A DNA stretch of 6,570 bases from Clostridia bacterium (GTDB lineage Bacteria > Bacillota > Clostridia > HGM11327). Every line of letters begins with the position of its first letter. The stretch's first letter is position 1. The DNA is taken from assembly GCA_017935525.1 (NCBI GenBank), contig JAGBHJ010000179.1, positions 1 to 6,570 of the forward strand, read 5' to 3'. Both the position numbers and the translations under genes were made by a program. Shown piece by piece: positions 1 to 6,353 of the stretch. The notes beneath the pieces are model-generated. The model made no database searches. It worked only from the letters and a program-made list of their open reading frames with translations, and was not told where the DNA came from.

Positions 1-23
1 AAATATTGCTCCGCACCGCACGT

Positions 24-1976
24 TTAATGCCTTACCTCCAGCCCTACTCCGGGTACAAGGTCATACTCTTTACCGTCAAAAACTACCTTGCCGCCCGCCT
101 TATCGGTCAGCACACACAGTCGTTTTTTATCAAGTTCCACGTCAACAAAGCCATCCCCCACGGGCACTCTGCCCTTTATTTTGCCGAGGCCTCCCAGCTG
201 TGGCTCCACCACAAAGCTGCCGTAGCCCGCCGCAGTAGCCCTTACGCCAAGATAGTATCTGCCGAAGATATATACAGACCCTGCTCCCCATGCGTGGCAC
301 AGGGATTTGCCGTAAGCCATTCCGTACATTCCGTAGTGCTCCGTGCCCGTCATGGTAGGGTCGTACTCCTCCCAGATAGTGTCCGCGCCCAGGCTTATCA
401 TGCCGCCCCAATAGGAACGTATGATGTCCTCCACAGTGCCGAATTCACCAAGCATTGCAAGCACGTCAAGCTCGTAGCCCTTAAAATACGGCGTGGTGAT
501 CATGGGCACTTCATCATTTTTCAATACGTTGTTCAAAATGCTCTTTGTCTGTTCGCCGTCAGCAATGCCGTACATCACCGCAAAAATATTGGCATGGCGG
601 GTGACATTTCTTTTGCCGGAGGAAAAGCTGTCGATAAATGCGCCCTTTTCCTTGTCCCAATATTTGTCGTTTATCAGCTTCTTCAGCTCTGCAGAACGCT
701 TGGAATATCCGCCGCCGTCAAGCCCCAGCAGGTCATACACCCTTGCCGTAGCGTCACACGCCGCCGCAAGCAGCATCTGCTCCGCGCAGACTGCACCGGT
801 CTTATCTATGTCAGCCCAGTCGATAAACGTCCAGTCAGCGTCCATGCCAACGATAAAGCCGTTTTCGTCCAGCCTTTGCAGACAGAACTCCATCAGCTTT
901 GTGAGCATATGCTCCGAACGTGACAAAAAGCCAATATCCCCGTAGGTCATATAGTGCTCCCACAGACCGATCACCCAGAGCAAGCTGTAATCCACTATGG
1001 TATTGATGTGGGACACCACGGGCTCCTTGCCAACCAGACCGATCGCTGTTCTCTGCTCAATTTTCTTATCCGCAAACAGATATGAGTTTATTCTGCAGCT
1101 TTGGTAAGCATCACCCGACCATACCCATCTGTCCCTTTTTATCCCGTCCAGGAACGCTTCCCTGCAATTCAGCCAAAATGTCTTTACGGACGTCTCGTAT
1201 ATCCTGTTGAACAGCTCGTCATCGCATTCAAACCGCCCCTTTTGCTCCAATGGCAGATATTCGTAGTCACAGGTCAGCTCCACATCCCCGCCTATGGCGT
1301 ATATCCAGCGAAAAGCCCTTTGCCTTAGCCTGTGCAAGCCCTTGCCGCTTATTTTTTCAAACAATAAGGCGTTTTGGGGATCAAGTGCCTCCTCACGACT
1401 TTCTCCATAAACGATCAGCACCTCGCAGTCGCACTTATTCTCAACGTTCAAATATCCAAAGGTCTCTCCGCCAAAGTCAAACAGCTCACCGTCTCGGAGC
1501 ATTTCTTTTTTAACGGGGTCAAGTCTTTTATATTCAAATGGAAATACGTCGGGGGACTTTTCTTTGCTGTCATAAGCCGTATCAAAGCCCGCATCGTAAA
1601 GCTTGCCGTCTCGACAGCCGCACATCCAGCCCTCACCGCTTGGGCAAGCGTCGCATTCAACGTATGCCGCAGGAAGCCCCTTGGTATTAAACACCGTAAC
1701 AGATACTTTATGTACGCCTGCATCCAAATTTATCGGCACGTCGGGGGTATACTTTGTATTGTCCACGCTTATATAGCCCTTGCCGTTTAAGGTAACCGTC
1801 ATGGTAGTGGTTTTATCACACACCACGCTACGCTCAAAAATAATACTTACGTAAGGTGACGACAGATGCCAGAACGTCGGATAATCAACGCCAAATTCCT
1901 GCCTTCTCAGATTTAATTCTCTTACGTGGTATATCTCGTAATCACCGGAGTACCACATCCAATATCCTTTGCCCAT
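24..1976 (-). CDS. GH78-like cytoplasmic glycoside hydrolase (alpha-L-rhamnosidase-related)
   Basis: This 650-residue protein resembles family GH78, whose known members are inverting enzymes that release alpha-L-rhamnose; the substrate here is not proven. Residues 1-150 look like an N-terminal beta domain opening with WMWYSGDYEIY. An (alpha/alpha)6 catalytic barrel runs from about 245 to 575, and a short beta-sandwich tail from about 575 to 650. The acid-site motif DGIKRDRWVWSGD is at 277-289. The probable base is E536 in TIWEEYDP, followed by the typical SLCHAWGAG at 558-566. In well-studied GH78 enzymes the acid motif is DCPxRERxGWxGD, so Asp282 sits where the acid Glu is expected. There is no signal peptide, so it should act inside the cell on imported glycosides. 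The start is fixed by AAGGAGG seven bases upstream and a sigma-A promoter just above. It is a single-gene unit as far as the window shows; any terminator lies beyond position 24. Confidence 0.85.
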   Translation of the reverse strand: MGKGYWMWYSGDYEIYHVRELNLRRQEFGVDYPTFWHLSSPYVSIIFERSVVCDKTTTMTVTLNGKGYISVDNTKYTPDVPINLDAGVHKVSVTVFNTKGLPAAYVECDACPSGEGWMCGCRDGKLYDAGFDTAYDSKEKSPDVFPFEYKRLDPVKKEMLRDGELFDFGGETFGYLNVENKCDCEVLIVYGESREEALDPQNALLFEKISGKGLHRLRQRAFRWIYAIGGDVELTCDYEYLPLEQKGRFECDDELFNRIYETSVKTFWLNCREAFLDGIKRDRWVWSGDAYQSCRINSYLFADKKIEQRTAIGLVGKEPVVSHINTIVDYSLLWVIGLWEHYMTYGDIGFLSRSEHMLTKLMEFCLQRLDENGFIVGMDADWTFIDWADIDKTGAVCAEQMLLAAACDATARVYDLLGLDGGGYSKRSAELKKLINDKYWDKEKGAFIDSFSSGKRNVTRHANIFAVMYGIADGEQTKSILNNVLKNDEVPMITTPYFKGYELDVLAMLGEFGTVEDIIRSYWGGMISLGADTIWEEYDPTMTGTEHYGMYGMAYGKSLCHAWGAGSVYIFGRYYLGVRATAAGYGSFVVEPQLGGLGKIKGRVPVGDGFVDVELDKKRLCVLTDKAGGKVVFDGKEYDLVPGVGLEVRH

Positions 1977-1997
1977 ATCAAGTCCTCCTTTTTCTAT

Positions 1998-2026
1998 ATT
2001 TTATACCATTTGCCGAGAAATGTCAA
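1998..2026 (-). promoter_or_regulatory. Sigma-A promoter of the GH78-like gene
   Basis: On the minus strand there is a perfect -35 TTGACA (2021-2026), a 17-bp spacer and a -10 TAAAAT (1998-2003); an overlapping TATAAA (2000-2005) would give a 15-bp spacer. Transcription should begin near 1991, leaving a leader of only about 15 nt with AGGAGG (1984-1989) almost at its 5' end. There is therefore no room for a riboswitch or attenuator. The spacer holds an imperfect CG-centred dyad, ATTTCTCGGCAAAT (2008-2021). Confidence 0.8.
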
Positions 2027-2060
2027 TATAAAGAAAACACCTGCCACAAGACAGGTGTTT
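2027..2060 (-). terminator. Rho-independent terminator of the ABC transporter operon
   Basis: A perfect 9-bp stem (AAACACCTG at 2052-2060 with CAGGTGTTT at 2035-2043, read on the minus strand) encloses an 8-nt loop. It is followed by the T-rich run TTTTCTTTATATT. It starts 10 bases after the ATPase stop codon. The T-run meets the -35 box of the next gene, so terminator and promoter are packed end to end. Confidence 0.85.
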
Positions 2061-2070
2061 ACAATTCTTA

Positions 2071-2865
2071 TTACTTCTTTATTCCGCTGAGGAACGACTG
2101 CAATATAGTACTCTTTGGCGCGCCGAAAAGCTCCTCGGGATCGCCCTGCTCCTCTATTACGCCGTTTGCCATAAAGATGACGTTGTCAGAAACGTTGCGG
2201 GCAAACTCCATTTCGTGAGTTACCACTATCATCGTCCTGCCCTCATCCCTCAAGCCCTTTATAACCTTTAACACCTCGCCCGTAAGCTCAGGGTCAAGTG
2301 CCGATGTGGGCTCGTCAAAGCAAAGTATGTCGGGCTTCATCATCAACGCCCTTGCAATGGATACTCTCTGCTGCTGACCGCCCGAAAGCTGACAGGGATA
2401 CGAATCCTCCTTGTCAGAAAGTCCGACGGATGCAAGGATCTCTCTTGCGTTTTCCTCTATCTCCGCAAATCTCTGCTTAAGCTGGGCACGTGTGCCCTTG
2501 GCGGCCTTTATCTCCTCCTTTGCCCTCAGCTTGGGGGCAAGCATCAGATTTTCCATTACGGAATACTGAGGAAACAAATTAAAGGATTGAAACACAAGTC
2601 CAAATCTCAGCCTGCTCTCGCGGATAGCCGCGGCAGACATCTTTTTGGTGTCCTCTGCGTCAAAAATATCATTGCCGTCAACTGATATAACACCCGTGTC
2701 GGGAGTTTCCAAAAAGTTCAAGCAGCGGAGCAGCGTGGTTTTACCGCTGCCCGAGGAGCCTATTATAGAGAGCACCTGCCCCTTTTCCAATGAAAAGTCG
2801 ATACCCTTAAGCACCTCCACCTTGCCAAACCTCTTGGTTACGTTCTTAACCTCCAATAATGCCAT
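2071..2865 (-). CDS. Polar amino acid ABC transporter, ATP-binding protein (GlnQ/HisP family)
   Basis: This is the cytoplasmic ATPase that powers the permease encoded just upstream. All nucleotide-binding motifs are present in 264 residues: Walker A GSSGSGKT (36-43), Q-loop Gln93 in VFQSFNLFPQ, signature LSGGQQQR (160-167), Walker B ILCFDE (180-185) followed by PTSALD (186-191), and the switch histidine His217 in VTHEM. The sequence pattern around these motifs is that of amino acid importers of the GlnQ/HisP/ArtM group. It is about 20 residues longer than the usual 240, the extra length being a charged stretch at roughly 112-138 in the helical domain. AGGAGG (2873-2878) lies 7 nt from the ATG and directly follows the permease stop codon, which suggests translational coupling. 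The substrate cannot be read from the ATPase. Confidence 0.96.
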   Translation of the reverse strand: MALLEVKNVTKRFGKVEVLKGIDFSLEKGQVLSIIGSSGSGKTTLLRCLNFLETPDTGVISVDGNDIFDAEDTKKMSAAAIRESRLRFGLVFQSFNLFPQYSVMENLMLAPKLRAKEEIKAAKGTRAQLKQRFAEIEENAREILASVGLSDKEDSYPCQLSGGQQQRVSIARALMMKPDILCFDEPTSALDPELTGEVLKVIKGLRDEGRTMIVVTHEMEFARNVSDNVIFMANGVIEEQGDPEELFGAPKSTILQSFLSGIKK

Positions 2866-2872
2866 GGGTAGT

Positions 2873-2881
2873 CCTCCTTTA
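2873..2881 (-). promoter_or_regulatory. Permease stop codon abutting the ATPase ribosome binding site
   Basis: The minus strand reads TAAAGGAGG: the permease TAA (2879-2881) runs straight into the consensus Shine-Dalgarno AGGAGG (2873-2878), which is 7 nt from the ATPase ATG. Ribosomes ending the permease are positioned to restart, which would tie the amounts of the two subunits together. Confidence 0.75.
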
Positions 2882-3541
2882 CGCCTTGTAGTATGACAGC
2901 TTCTTTTCGATATATCCGAACAAAAGTGTCAACACTCCCACAAACACCAAGTAGAACACCGCCGTGTAGAAGGTAGGCCATATTAAAGCGCTGGTGGAGG
3001 CGTATTCCTCCGCAACCTTGAGTATTTCCGCAACCATTATTACTCTTGCAAGCGCCGTATCCTTAACAAGTGTGATTATCTCGTTGGACATGGGGGCAAT
3101 TATTCTCTTTACCACCTGCATCAGCACGACCTTAAAGAATATCTGGGATTTTGTCATACCCAGCACCTCTCCTGCCTCGTACTGACCGCGCGGAATGCCC
3201 TCAATGCCGCCTCTGTATATTTCGGAAAAATAGCAGGCATAATTGATCACAAACGCAACGATCACCGCATTAAAACGGGACAAAAAGGGCCAATGCCACA
3301 ACAGCCTCGGCACGTAGAACACAACAAATATCTGGAGCATCAGCGGCACTCCGCGGATTATCCAGACGAATACTCTTGTTATAAACGCCAACGGCTTAAA
3401 CTTTGACATTGAGCCGAAGGAGATTATCAAGCCCAAAGGAAGCGCTAACACAAGTGTTAGCGCAAATATCAGGCATGTAGTTTCAAACCCCTCCAGCAAT
3501 CTGAGGGTTACCTTACAAAAGGATGACCATGTTATTGCCAT
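2879..3541 (-). CDS. Polar amino acid ABC transporter, permease (HisM/GlnP family)
   Basis: This 220-residue integral membrane subunit forms the pore of the importer. Hydrophobic segments are visible at about 19-43, 56-78, 91-108, 150-172 and 190-210, the usual number for this family. The motif RGVPLMLQIF (64-73) matches the family's RGTPLLVQ element. The EAA loop that docks on the ATPase is YEAGEVLGMTKSQIFFKVVL at 121-140. It has Gly for the third residue of EAA, and Met141 where LP is common, but keeps the LG core. Only one permease gene is present, so it presumably works as a homodimer. It starts 25 bp after the binding-protein stop codon, with AAAGGA upstream of the ATG and no hairpin between. 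Substrate specificity comes from the adjacent lipoprotein. Confidence 0.95.
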   Translation of the reverse strand: MAITWSSFCKVTLRLLEGFETTCLIFALTLVLALPLGLIISFGSMSKFKPLAFITRVFVWIIRGVPLMLQIFVVFYVPRLLWHWPFLSRFNAVIVAFVINYACYFSEIYRGGIEGIPRGQYEAGEVLGMTKSQIFFKVVLMQVVKRIIAPMSNEIITLVKDTALARVIMVAEILKVAEEYASTSALIWPTFYTAVFYLVFVGVLTLLFGYIEKKLSYYKA

Positions 3542-3566
3542 GCTTATATTCCTTTGCTATCAGTTA

Positions 3567-4379
3567 TCAGAACTGGATGTTTTCGATAAGCTGAACAACG
3601 TTCTCGTAGCCATACTTCTCTGCAAGCTCTGCGATCTTGCCGTTATTAAAGAGAGTCTTGATAGCCTCGTTTACCTTTGCTTTAAGCTCGCTGCCCTTGG
3701 AGAAGCCAACTGCGTAAACCTCGGATGCAAGCTGGATATCCTCAACGATCATAAGATCAGCGTAGTCACCCTTACCGCAAACGTTACGAGCCAAAACGAT
3801 ATCCATTACCGCAAAGTCAACCGCACCGGACTTAACCTCAAGGAATGCCTTGTTCTGTGCTGTGTACTTTTCCATAGAGCCGTTCTCGCCGATTACTGTT
3901 GCAGCATAGCTCTCACCTGCGCTGCCGCCCTCAACGCCTGCCTTCTTGCCTGCAAGGTCAGCCTCGCTGGTAATAGTGTCTGCGTTTGAGTTCAAGATAA
4001 CAACGCACTGCTGGTTGAGCATGTAGCCGTAAGAGAAGTCAACAAGGTCGCATCTCTTTGTGTCAACGCCGTCGATCTTATCGGATGAGTTTGCTGTAAA
4101 GCCATTCCATACGCAATCGATAGTACCTGACTCAAGCTCCATGTACTTCTGTGTCCAGTCGATCTCCTGGAATTCCACCTTCATGCCGATCAACTCGCCA
4201 ACTGCCATAGCAAACTCGGACTCAAAGCCCGTCCATTCGCCGTTTACCTGTTCATTAAGACCCGGGATAACAGTTACACCGCAAACCAGGGTATTCTCAT
4301 CCTTGCCACAGCCGGAAAAGCAGAAAACTACTCCCAGCATCATAGAAAGAGCAAGAACGATAGAAACGATTTTCTTCAT
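3567..4379 (-). CDS. Amino acid-type ABC transporter substrate-binding lipoprotein (SBP family 3)
   Basis: This 270-residue extracytoplasmic receptor delivers its ligand to the permease. Residues 1-23 form a lipoprotein signal peptide (KK, hydrophobic core, then FSGC), so Cys24 should be lipidated and anchor the protein to the membrane, as expected in Gram-positives. The mature part matches the bacterial family-3 fold (PF00497 type): WTGFESEFAMAVGE (49-62) with WTGFE typical of the family, the Asp/Trp region EIDWTQKYMELESG (72-85), the hinge strand with GVEGGSAGESY (148-158), and AVDFAVMD (187-194), whose Asp194 is the usual ligand amino-group contact. Arg109 in KRCDLVDFS is the likely carboxylate-binding Arg, though the loop before it (95-108) is longer than in HisJ. 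This suggests an amino acid or amino-acid-like ligand, identity unknown. It is first in the operon; GGAG lies 11 nt upstream, and the gene ends in tandem stops TGA TAA. Confidence 0.93.
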   Translation of the reverse strand: MKKIVSIVLALSMMLGVVFCFSGCGKDENTLVCGVTVIPGLNEQVNGEWTGFESEFAMAVGELIGMKVEFQEIDWTQKYMELESGTIDCVWNGFTANSSDKIDGVDTKRCDLVDFSYGYMLNQQCVVILNSNADTITSEADLAGKKAGVEGGSAGESYAATVIGENGSMEKYTAQNKAFLEVKSGAVDFAVMDIVLARNVCGKGDYADLMIVEDIQLASEVYAVGFSKGSELKAKVNEAIKTLFNNGKIAELAEKYGYENVVQLIENIQF

Positions 4380-4439
4380 AATTCTAAAATCTCCAATCTG
4401 TTTATTTCGCTTTACTTTGCTAAAGCATTAACAGCACAT

Positions 4440-4468
4440 ATTATACCATATATTGCAATATTTCGCAA
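4440..4468 (-). promoter_or_regulatory. Promoter of the ABC transporter operon
   Basis: On the minus strand there is a perfect -10 TATAAT (4440-4445) preceded by TGG, an extended -10 element. A 17-bp spacer leads to a weaker -35 TTGCGA (4463-4468). Predicted transcription start is near 4433, giving a leader of about 54 nt. The spacer is occupied by a perfect palindrome listed separately, so a bound protein would block polymerase. Confidence 0.75.
4450..4461. promoter_or_regulatory. Palindrome in promoter spacer, candidate operator
   Basis: ATATTGCAATAT is a perfect 12-bp palindrome lying wholly between the -35 and -10 boxes of the transporter promoter. It is similar (9 of 12 positions on the plus strand, centre TGCA) to the dyad in the spacer of the GH63-like gene's promoter. 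Its position is right for a repressor; the regulator is not in the window. In AT-rich DNA a chance palindrome is possible. Confidence 0.4.
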
Positions 4469-4529
4469 GGGGTTTTTGACAAATTTTATAAATTTTTATA
4501 AATAAATACTTTATTTCGCAAATATCCAA

Positions 4530-4578
4530 TGCAAATAACAAGGCGTTTGCTTAATAAATATACACAAAGCAAACGCCT
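4530..4578 (-). terminator. Terminator of the GH63-like gene
   Basis: A perfect 12-bp stem pairs AGGCGTTTGCTT (plus strand, 4541-4552) with AAGCAAACGCCT (4567-4578) around a 14-nt AT-rich loop. On the minus strand the stem is followed by TGTTATTTGC, a moderate T-rich tail. It lies 17 nt after the stop codon of the GH63-like gene. The plus-strand side lacks a T-run, so it most likely serves the minus strand. Confidence 0.75.
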
Positions 4579-4595
4579 GAAATTCTATTGTGTCA

Positions 4596-6101
4596 TTACG
4601 CCGTGATCTCCCAGCTTTCCCCCTGCCAGATCACCTCAACCGTTACGGGAGAGTCGGACTTGACTGTGATAACAGGTCTTTCCTCATCACAACCTCTTGC
4701 CTCGCACAAAAGCTCCACCGTGGCATCCCCCAAGGGATAACGGCTGATGCCGTGCTTTTCCGTGCATTCAACGCGCCATGTTATGCGCTTTTTCTGTGCG
4801 TCGCCCTTGATGCCGAAAACATATTCAAAAAGCACCGCAACGGGACCAATGCCACTCCATCCAACAAAATCGCGCTTGCCGCTGTTGTTGTAGGGCAGCT
4901 CCGGAGAATAATACTCAAACACAGTACCGGTCTGCTTGAACACCTCAATTACGTAAGTGTGGTAAGCCATTGCGATCTCACGCGCCATCCTGTGGTATCC
5001 GTTATCGGAAAGGCCGTTGAGTATCATATAATTTGTGGGAGCCCAAACTCCGCCCTGCCAATAGCCAAACAATGCCTGGTAATATTCGTGGTCCATAGAA
5101 AGCGCAGGAACGCGATTTGGGCGCTTGAATTCATTCTCGTTGTCAAGGTGACTGACAAATCTGTCCAGCCTGTCCTCGGGCAGGATTCCACATATCAACA
5201 GCCAGAAGGGAGCCACAGTCTTGACCTTGCTGAGGCTGCCGTCACGCCGTTTGTCATAATAGAAGCCCGTTTCTTCGTCCCACATTTGCTCGTTGATAAG
5301 CTTTTTAAGCTGTTCTGCTTCCCTTTCCAGCCACTTGGTCTCGTCCTGTCTTCCCAGTATTTCCGCCATTTTTACAAGAGTTACAGCGCTGAGGTACTGC
5401 TGGGCGCATACGTCTATCCAGCTCATCCAGCCGTGCGCAGACTCTGCGTCAAGCTCCGGGTCAATTCTGGGCAGGTTGTCCATACCGCAGGCATTGCCGC
5501 AGCTCCAATAGGTACCGTCCTGCCACGTGCGGTTCAAGTGCAGCCATCTGTGATATGCGCACAACGGATCAAACACTCGGGAAAGTCTGTCCATATCTCC
5601 CGTGGACTGAAAATGCACCCACTCCGCCCAGGGCAACACGTTGGGTCCAGTTGAGCACGGGTCGTCCCTTGTCCATTGCTCACCGGGCTCATCCTCACAT
5701 ATCTCCCTGCAGATAAAGCCGTCCCTATGCTGGTGAGAATAGAAATTGTCCAGAGTGCGCTGGAAATCAAATATCCTTGACGCATACTTTGCAAACATCG
5801 CTATAAAGGCGCTGTCCCACATAAACAAGTATCCGTTAAATGCGGTATCAATAAAGTTGGAAACAAAGCCCGCCTCTGCGTTGGGCTTGCGGAGATTGCC
5901 AAAGCCTATCTCCCACACCTTGTTGTAGCAAGCAATAGCATCCTCATGCCCCTCCCAAATGGGTTTGGGCAGTCGATCCTTAATATCCTCATACTTCGGC
6001 AGTTCCTCATCCTGAGGCGTCATGCCAATAAAAGTATTCTTTTTTACGTGAGGATTATCCGTATAACAAAGATTGTCATTTACCTTGAAATGCTTTCCCA
6101 T
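4596..6101 (-). CDS. GH63/MGH1-like cytoplasmic glycoside hydrolase
   Basis: This 501-residue protein has the features of an (alpha/alpha)6-barrel hydrolase of the GH63 and mannosyl/glucosylglycerate hydrolase type. Visible blocks are FNGYLFMWDSAFIAMFAKYA (88-107), GNACGMDNLPRID (202-214), GYWQGGVWAPTNYMILNGL (346-364) and TVFEYYSPE (393-401). By comparison with that group, Asp208 in GMDN would be the general acid and Glu396 in FEYYSPE the base of an inverting reaction. Residues from about 435 to 501 form a beta-rich tail. There is no signal peptide, so it should cleave a small alpha-glucoside or alpha-mannoside, or similar, inside the cell; the substrate is not determined. The frame stays open 34 codons further (to 6203), but that stretch contains the promoter, and the start at 6101 has GGAGG just upstream. 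It is a single-gene unit with its own promoter and terminator. Other trehalase/GDE-like families are possible. Confidence 0.85.
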   Translation of the reverse strand: MGKHFKVNDNLCYTDNPHVKKNTFIGMTPQDEELPKYEDIKDRLPKPIWEGHEDAIACYNKVWEIGFGNLRKPNAEAGFVSNFIDTAFNGYLFMWDSAFIAMFAKYASRIFDFQRTLDNFYSHQHRDGFICREICEDEPGEQWTRDDPCSTGPNVLPWAEWVHFQSTGDMDRLSRVFDPLCAYHRWLHLNRTWQDGTYWSCGNACGMDNLPRIDPELDAESAHGWMSWIDVCAQQYLSAVTLVKMAEILGRQDETKWLEREAEQLKKLINEQMWDEETGFYYDKRRDGSLSKVKTVAPFWLLICGILPEDRLDRFVSHLDNENEFKRPNRVPALSMDHEYYQALFGYWQGGVWAPTNYMILNGLSDNGYHRMAREIAMAYHTYVIEVFKQTGTVFEYYSPELPYNNSGKRDFVGWSGIGPVAVLFEYVFGIKGDAQKKRITWRVECTEKHGISRYPLGDATVELLCEARGCDEERPVITVKSDSPVTVEVIWQGESWEITA

Positions 6102-6105
6102 AATT

Positions 6106-6110
6106 CCTCC
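6106..6110 (-). promoter_or_regulatory. Ribosome binding site fixing the GH63-like start
   Basis: The minus strand reads ATGGAGGAATTATGGG. GGAGG lies 4 nt before the ATG at 6099-6101, slightly close but the only good site. It sets the start at MGKHFKVN rather than at the upstream MMIQPG, which has only a T-run before it and lies upstream of the promoter. The ATG overlapping the site (ATGGAGG) is out of frame. Confidence 0.7.
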
Positions 6111-6149
6111 ATAGTGTCGTAGGTGAAGTAAGCAAATTCTTACTGTGAT

Positions 6150-6178
6150 ATTATAACATACTGCAGTAGAATAGTCAA
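6150..6178 (-). promoter_or_regulatory. Promoter of the GH63-like gene
   Basis: The minus strand has -35 TTGACT (6173-6178), a 17-bp spacer and a perfect -10 TATAAT (6150-6155). A TG one base before the -10 makes it extended as well. The predicted start is near 6143, giving a leader of about 42 nt. This is the strongest-looking promoter in the window, and its spacer carries a palindrome. Confidence 0.85.
6159..6168. promoter_or_regulatory. Palindrome in promoter spacer, candidate operator
   Basis: TACTGCAGTA is a perfect 10-bp palindrome between -35 and -10 of the GH63-like promoter. The plus-strand 12-mer ATACTGCAGTAG (6158-6169) agrees with the transporter-operon palindrome ATATTGCAATAT at 9 positions. 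It is a candidate repressor site shared by the two units; its centre is 2 bp nearer the -10 than in the other promoter. Confidence 0.4.
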
Positions 6179-6204
6179 TAAGGATGCCGGGCTGTATCAT
6201 CATA

Positions 6205-6350
6205 AAAAAAGCAAGCCTATTATGTACCTGACGTAGAGCAGGTACACAGTTATGATCAGCTACGCCAAGTTATGATGTGCCATCTGCAAAGTTTGAAGTA
6301 ACAACGCATCATTAACGAAGTGGCATCATGATCTCCAAGTGCGAATTTCG
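6205..6350. other. Structured intergenic stretch without a gene
   Basis: No credible coding frame is seen between the GH63-like promoter and the terminator at 6354. The stretch holds a perfect 8-bp hairpin (TGTACCTG 6223-6230 with CAGGTACA 6239-6246). A second, longer-range dyad pairs ATGAT and GCCA (6272-6276, 6279-6282) with TGGCATCAT (6321-6329), with a 2-nt bulge. AGTTATGAT is directly repeated at 6248-6256 and 6268-6276, exactly 20 bp apart. A run of seven A (6204-6210) would read as seven T on the minus strand, but it is 12 nt after the hairpin. This could be a small RNA, a binding region or a decayed remnant. Confidence 0.35.
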
Positions 6351-6353
6351 TTG

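Larger units (their letters stand above)
4401..4521 (-). repeat. Three copies of a GCGAAAT-type short repeat around the transporter promoter
   Basis: On the minus strand GCGAAATAAA occurs identically at 4510-4519 and 4401-4410, and TTGCGAAAT occurs at 4513-4521 and again at 4460-4468, where it forms the -35 region. The copies are at about 50-60 bp intervals: upstream, at the promoter and in the leader. They may be binding sites or chance repeats in AT-rich DNA. Nothing else that looks like a gene lies in 4380-4595. Confidence 0.3.

Noticed and set aside
6..923. 305-residue plus-strand open frame
   Set aside because: It is antisense to the GH78-like gene, lacks a ribosome binding site, and its composition (His/Val/Arg-rich, no domain pattern) is that of a reverse-strand shadow.
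2866..3566. Hairpin between binding protein and permease that would lower downstream expression
   Set aside because: The 25-bp gap at 3542-3566 contains stop codons and a ribosome binding site but no inverted repeat.
4476..4504. Plus-strand TTGACA with TATAAA or TAAATA downstream
   Set aside because: The boxes resemble a promoter, but there is no plus-strand gene. The DNA is very AT-rich, and the spacing is 15 bp for the better -10. A short RNA ending at 4541-4578 is possible, but the plus-strand T-run is poor.
4590..5654. 354-residue plus-strand open frame
   Set aside because: It lies fully antisense to the GH63-like gene, whose conserved motifs are clear. No promoter or ribosome binding site suits it, and no family pattern is seen.
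6102..6203. 34-codon upstream extension of the GH63-like gene (start MMIQPG)
   Set aside because: The strong promoter (6150-6178) lies inside this stretch, and the ATG at 6101 has GGAGG directly upstream, so the extension would not be transcribed or translated.
6257..6270. Resemblance of the minus strand CTTGGCGTA to the lac/pUC cloning region
   Set aside because: Only about nine bases match and the flanks differ, so vector contamination is not supported.
6205..6350. Transposon end or miniature element
   Set aside because: The dyads are short, no matching terminal repeats or target duplication flank the region, and no transposase is visible.
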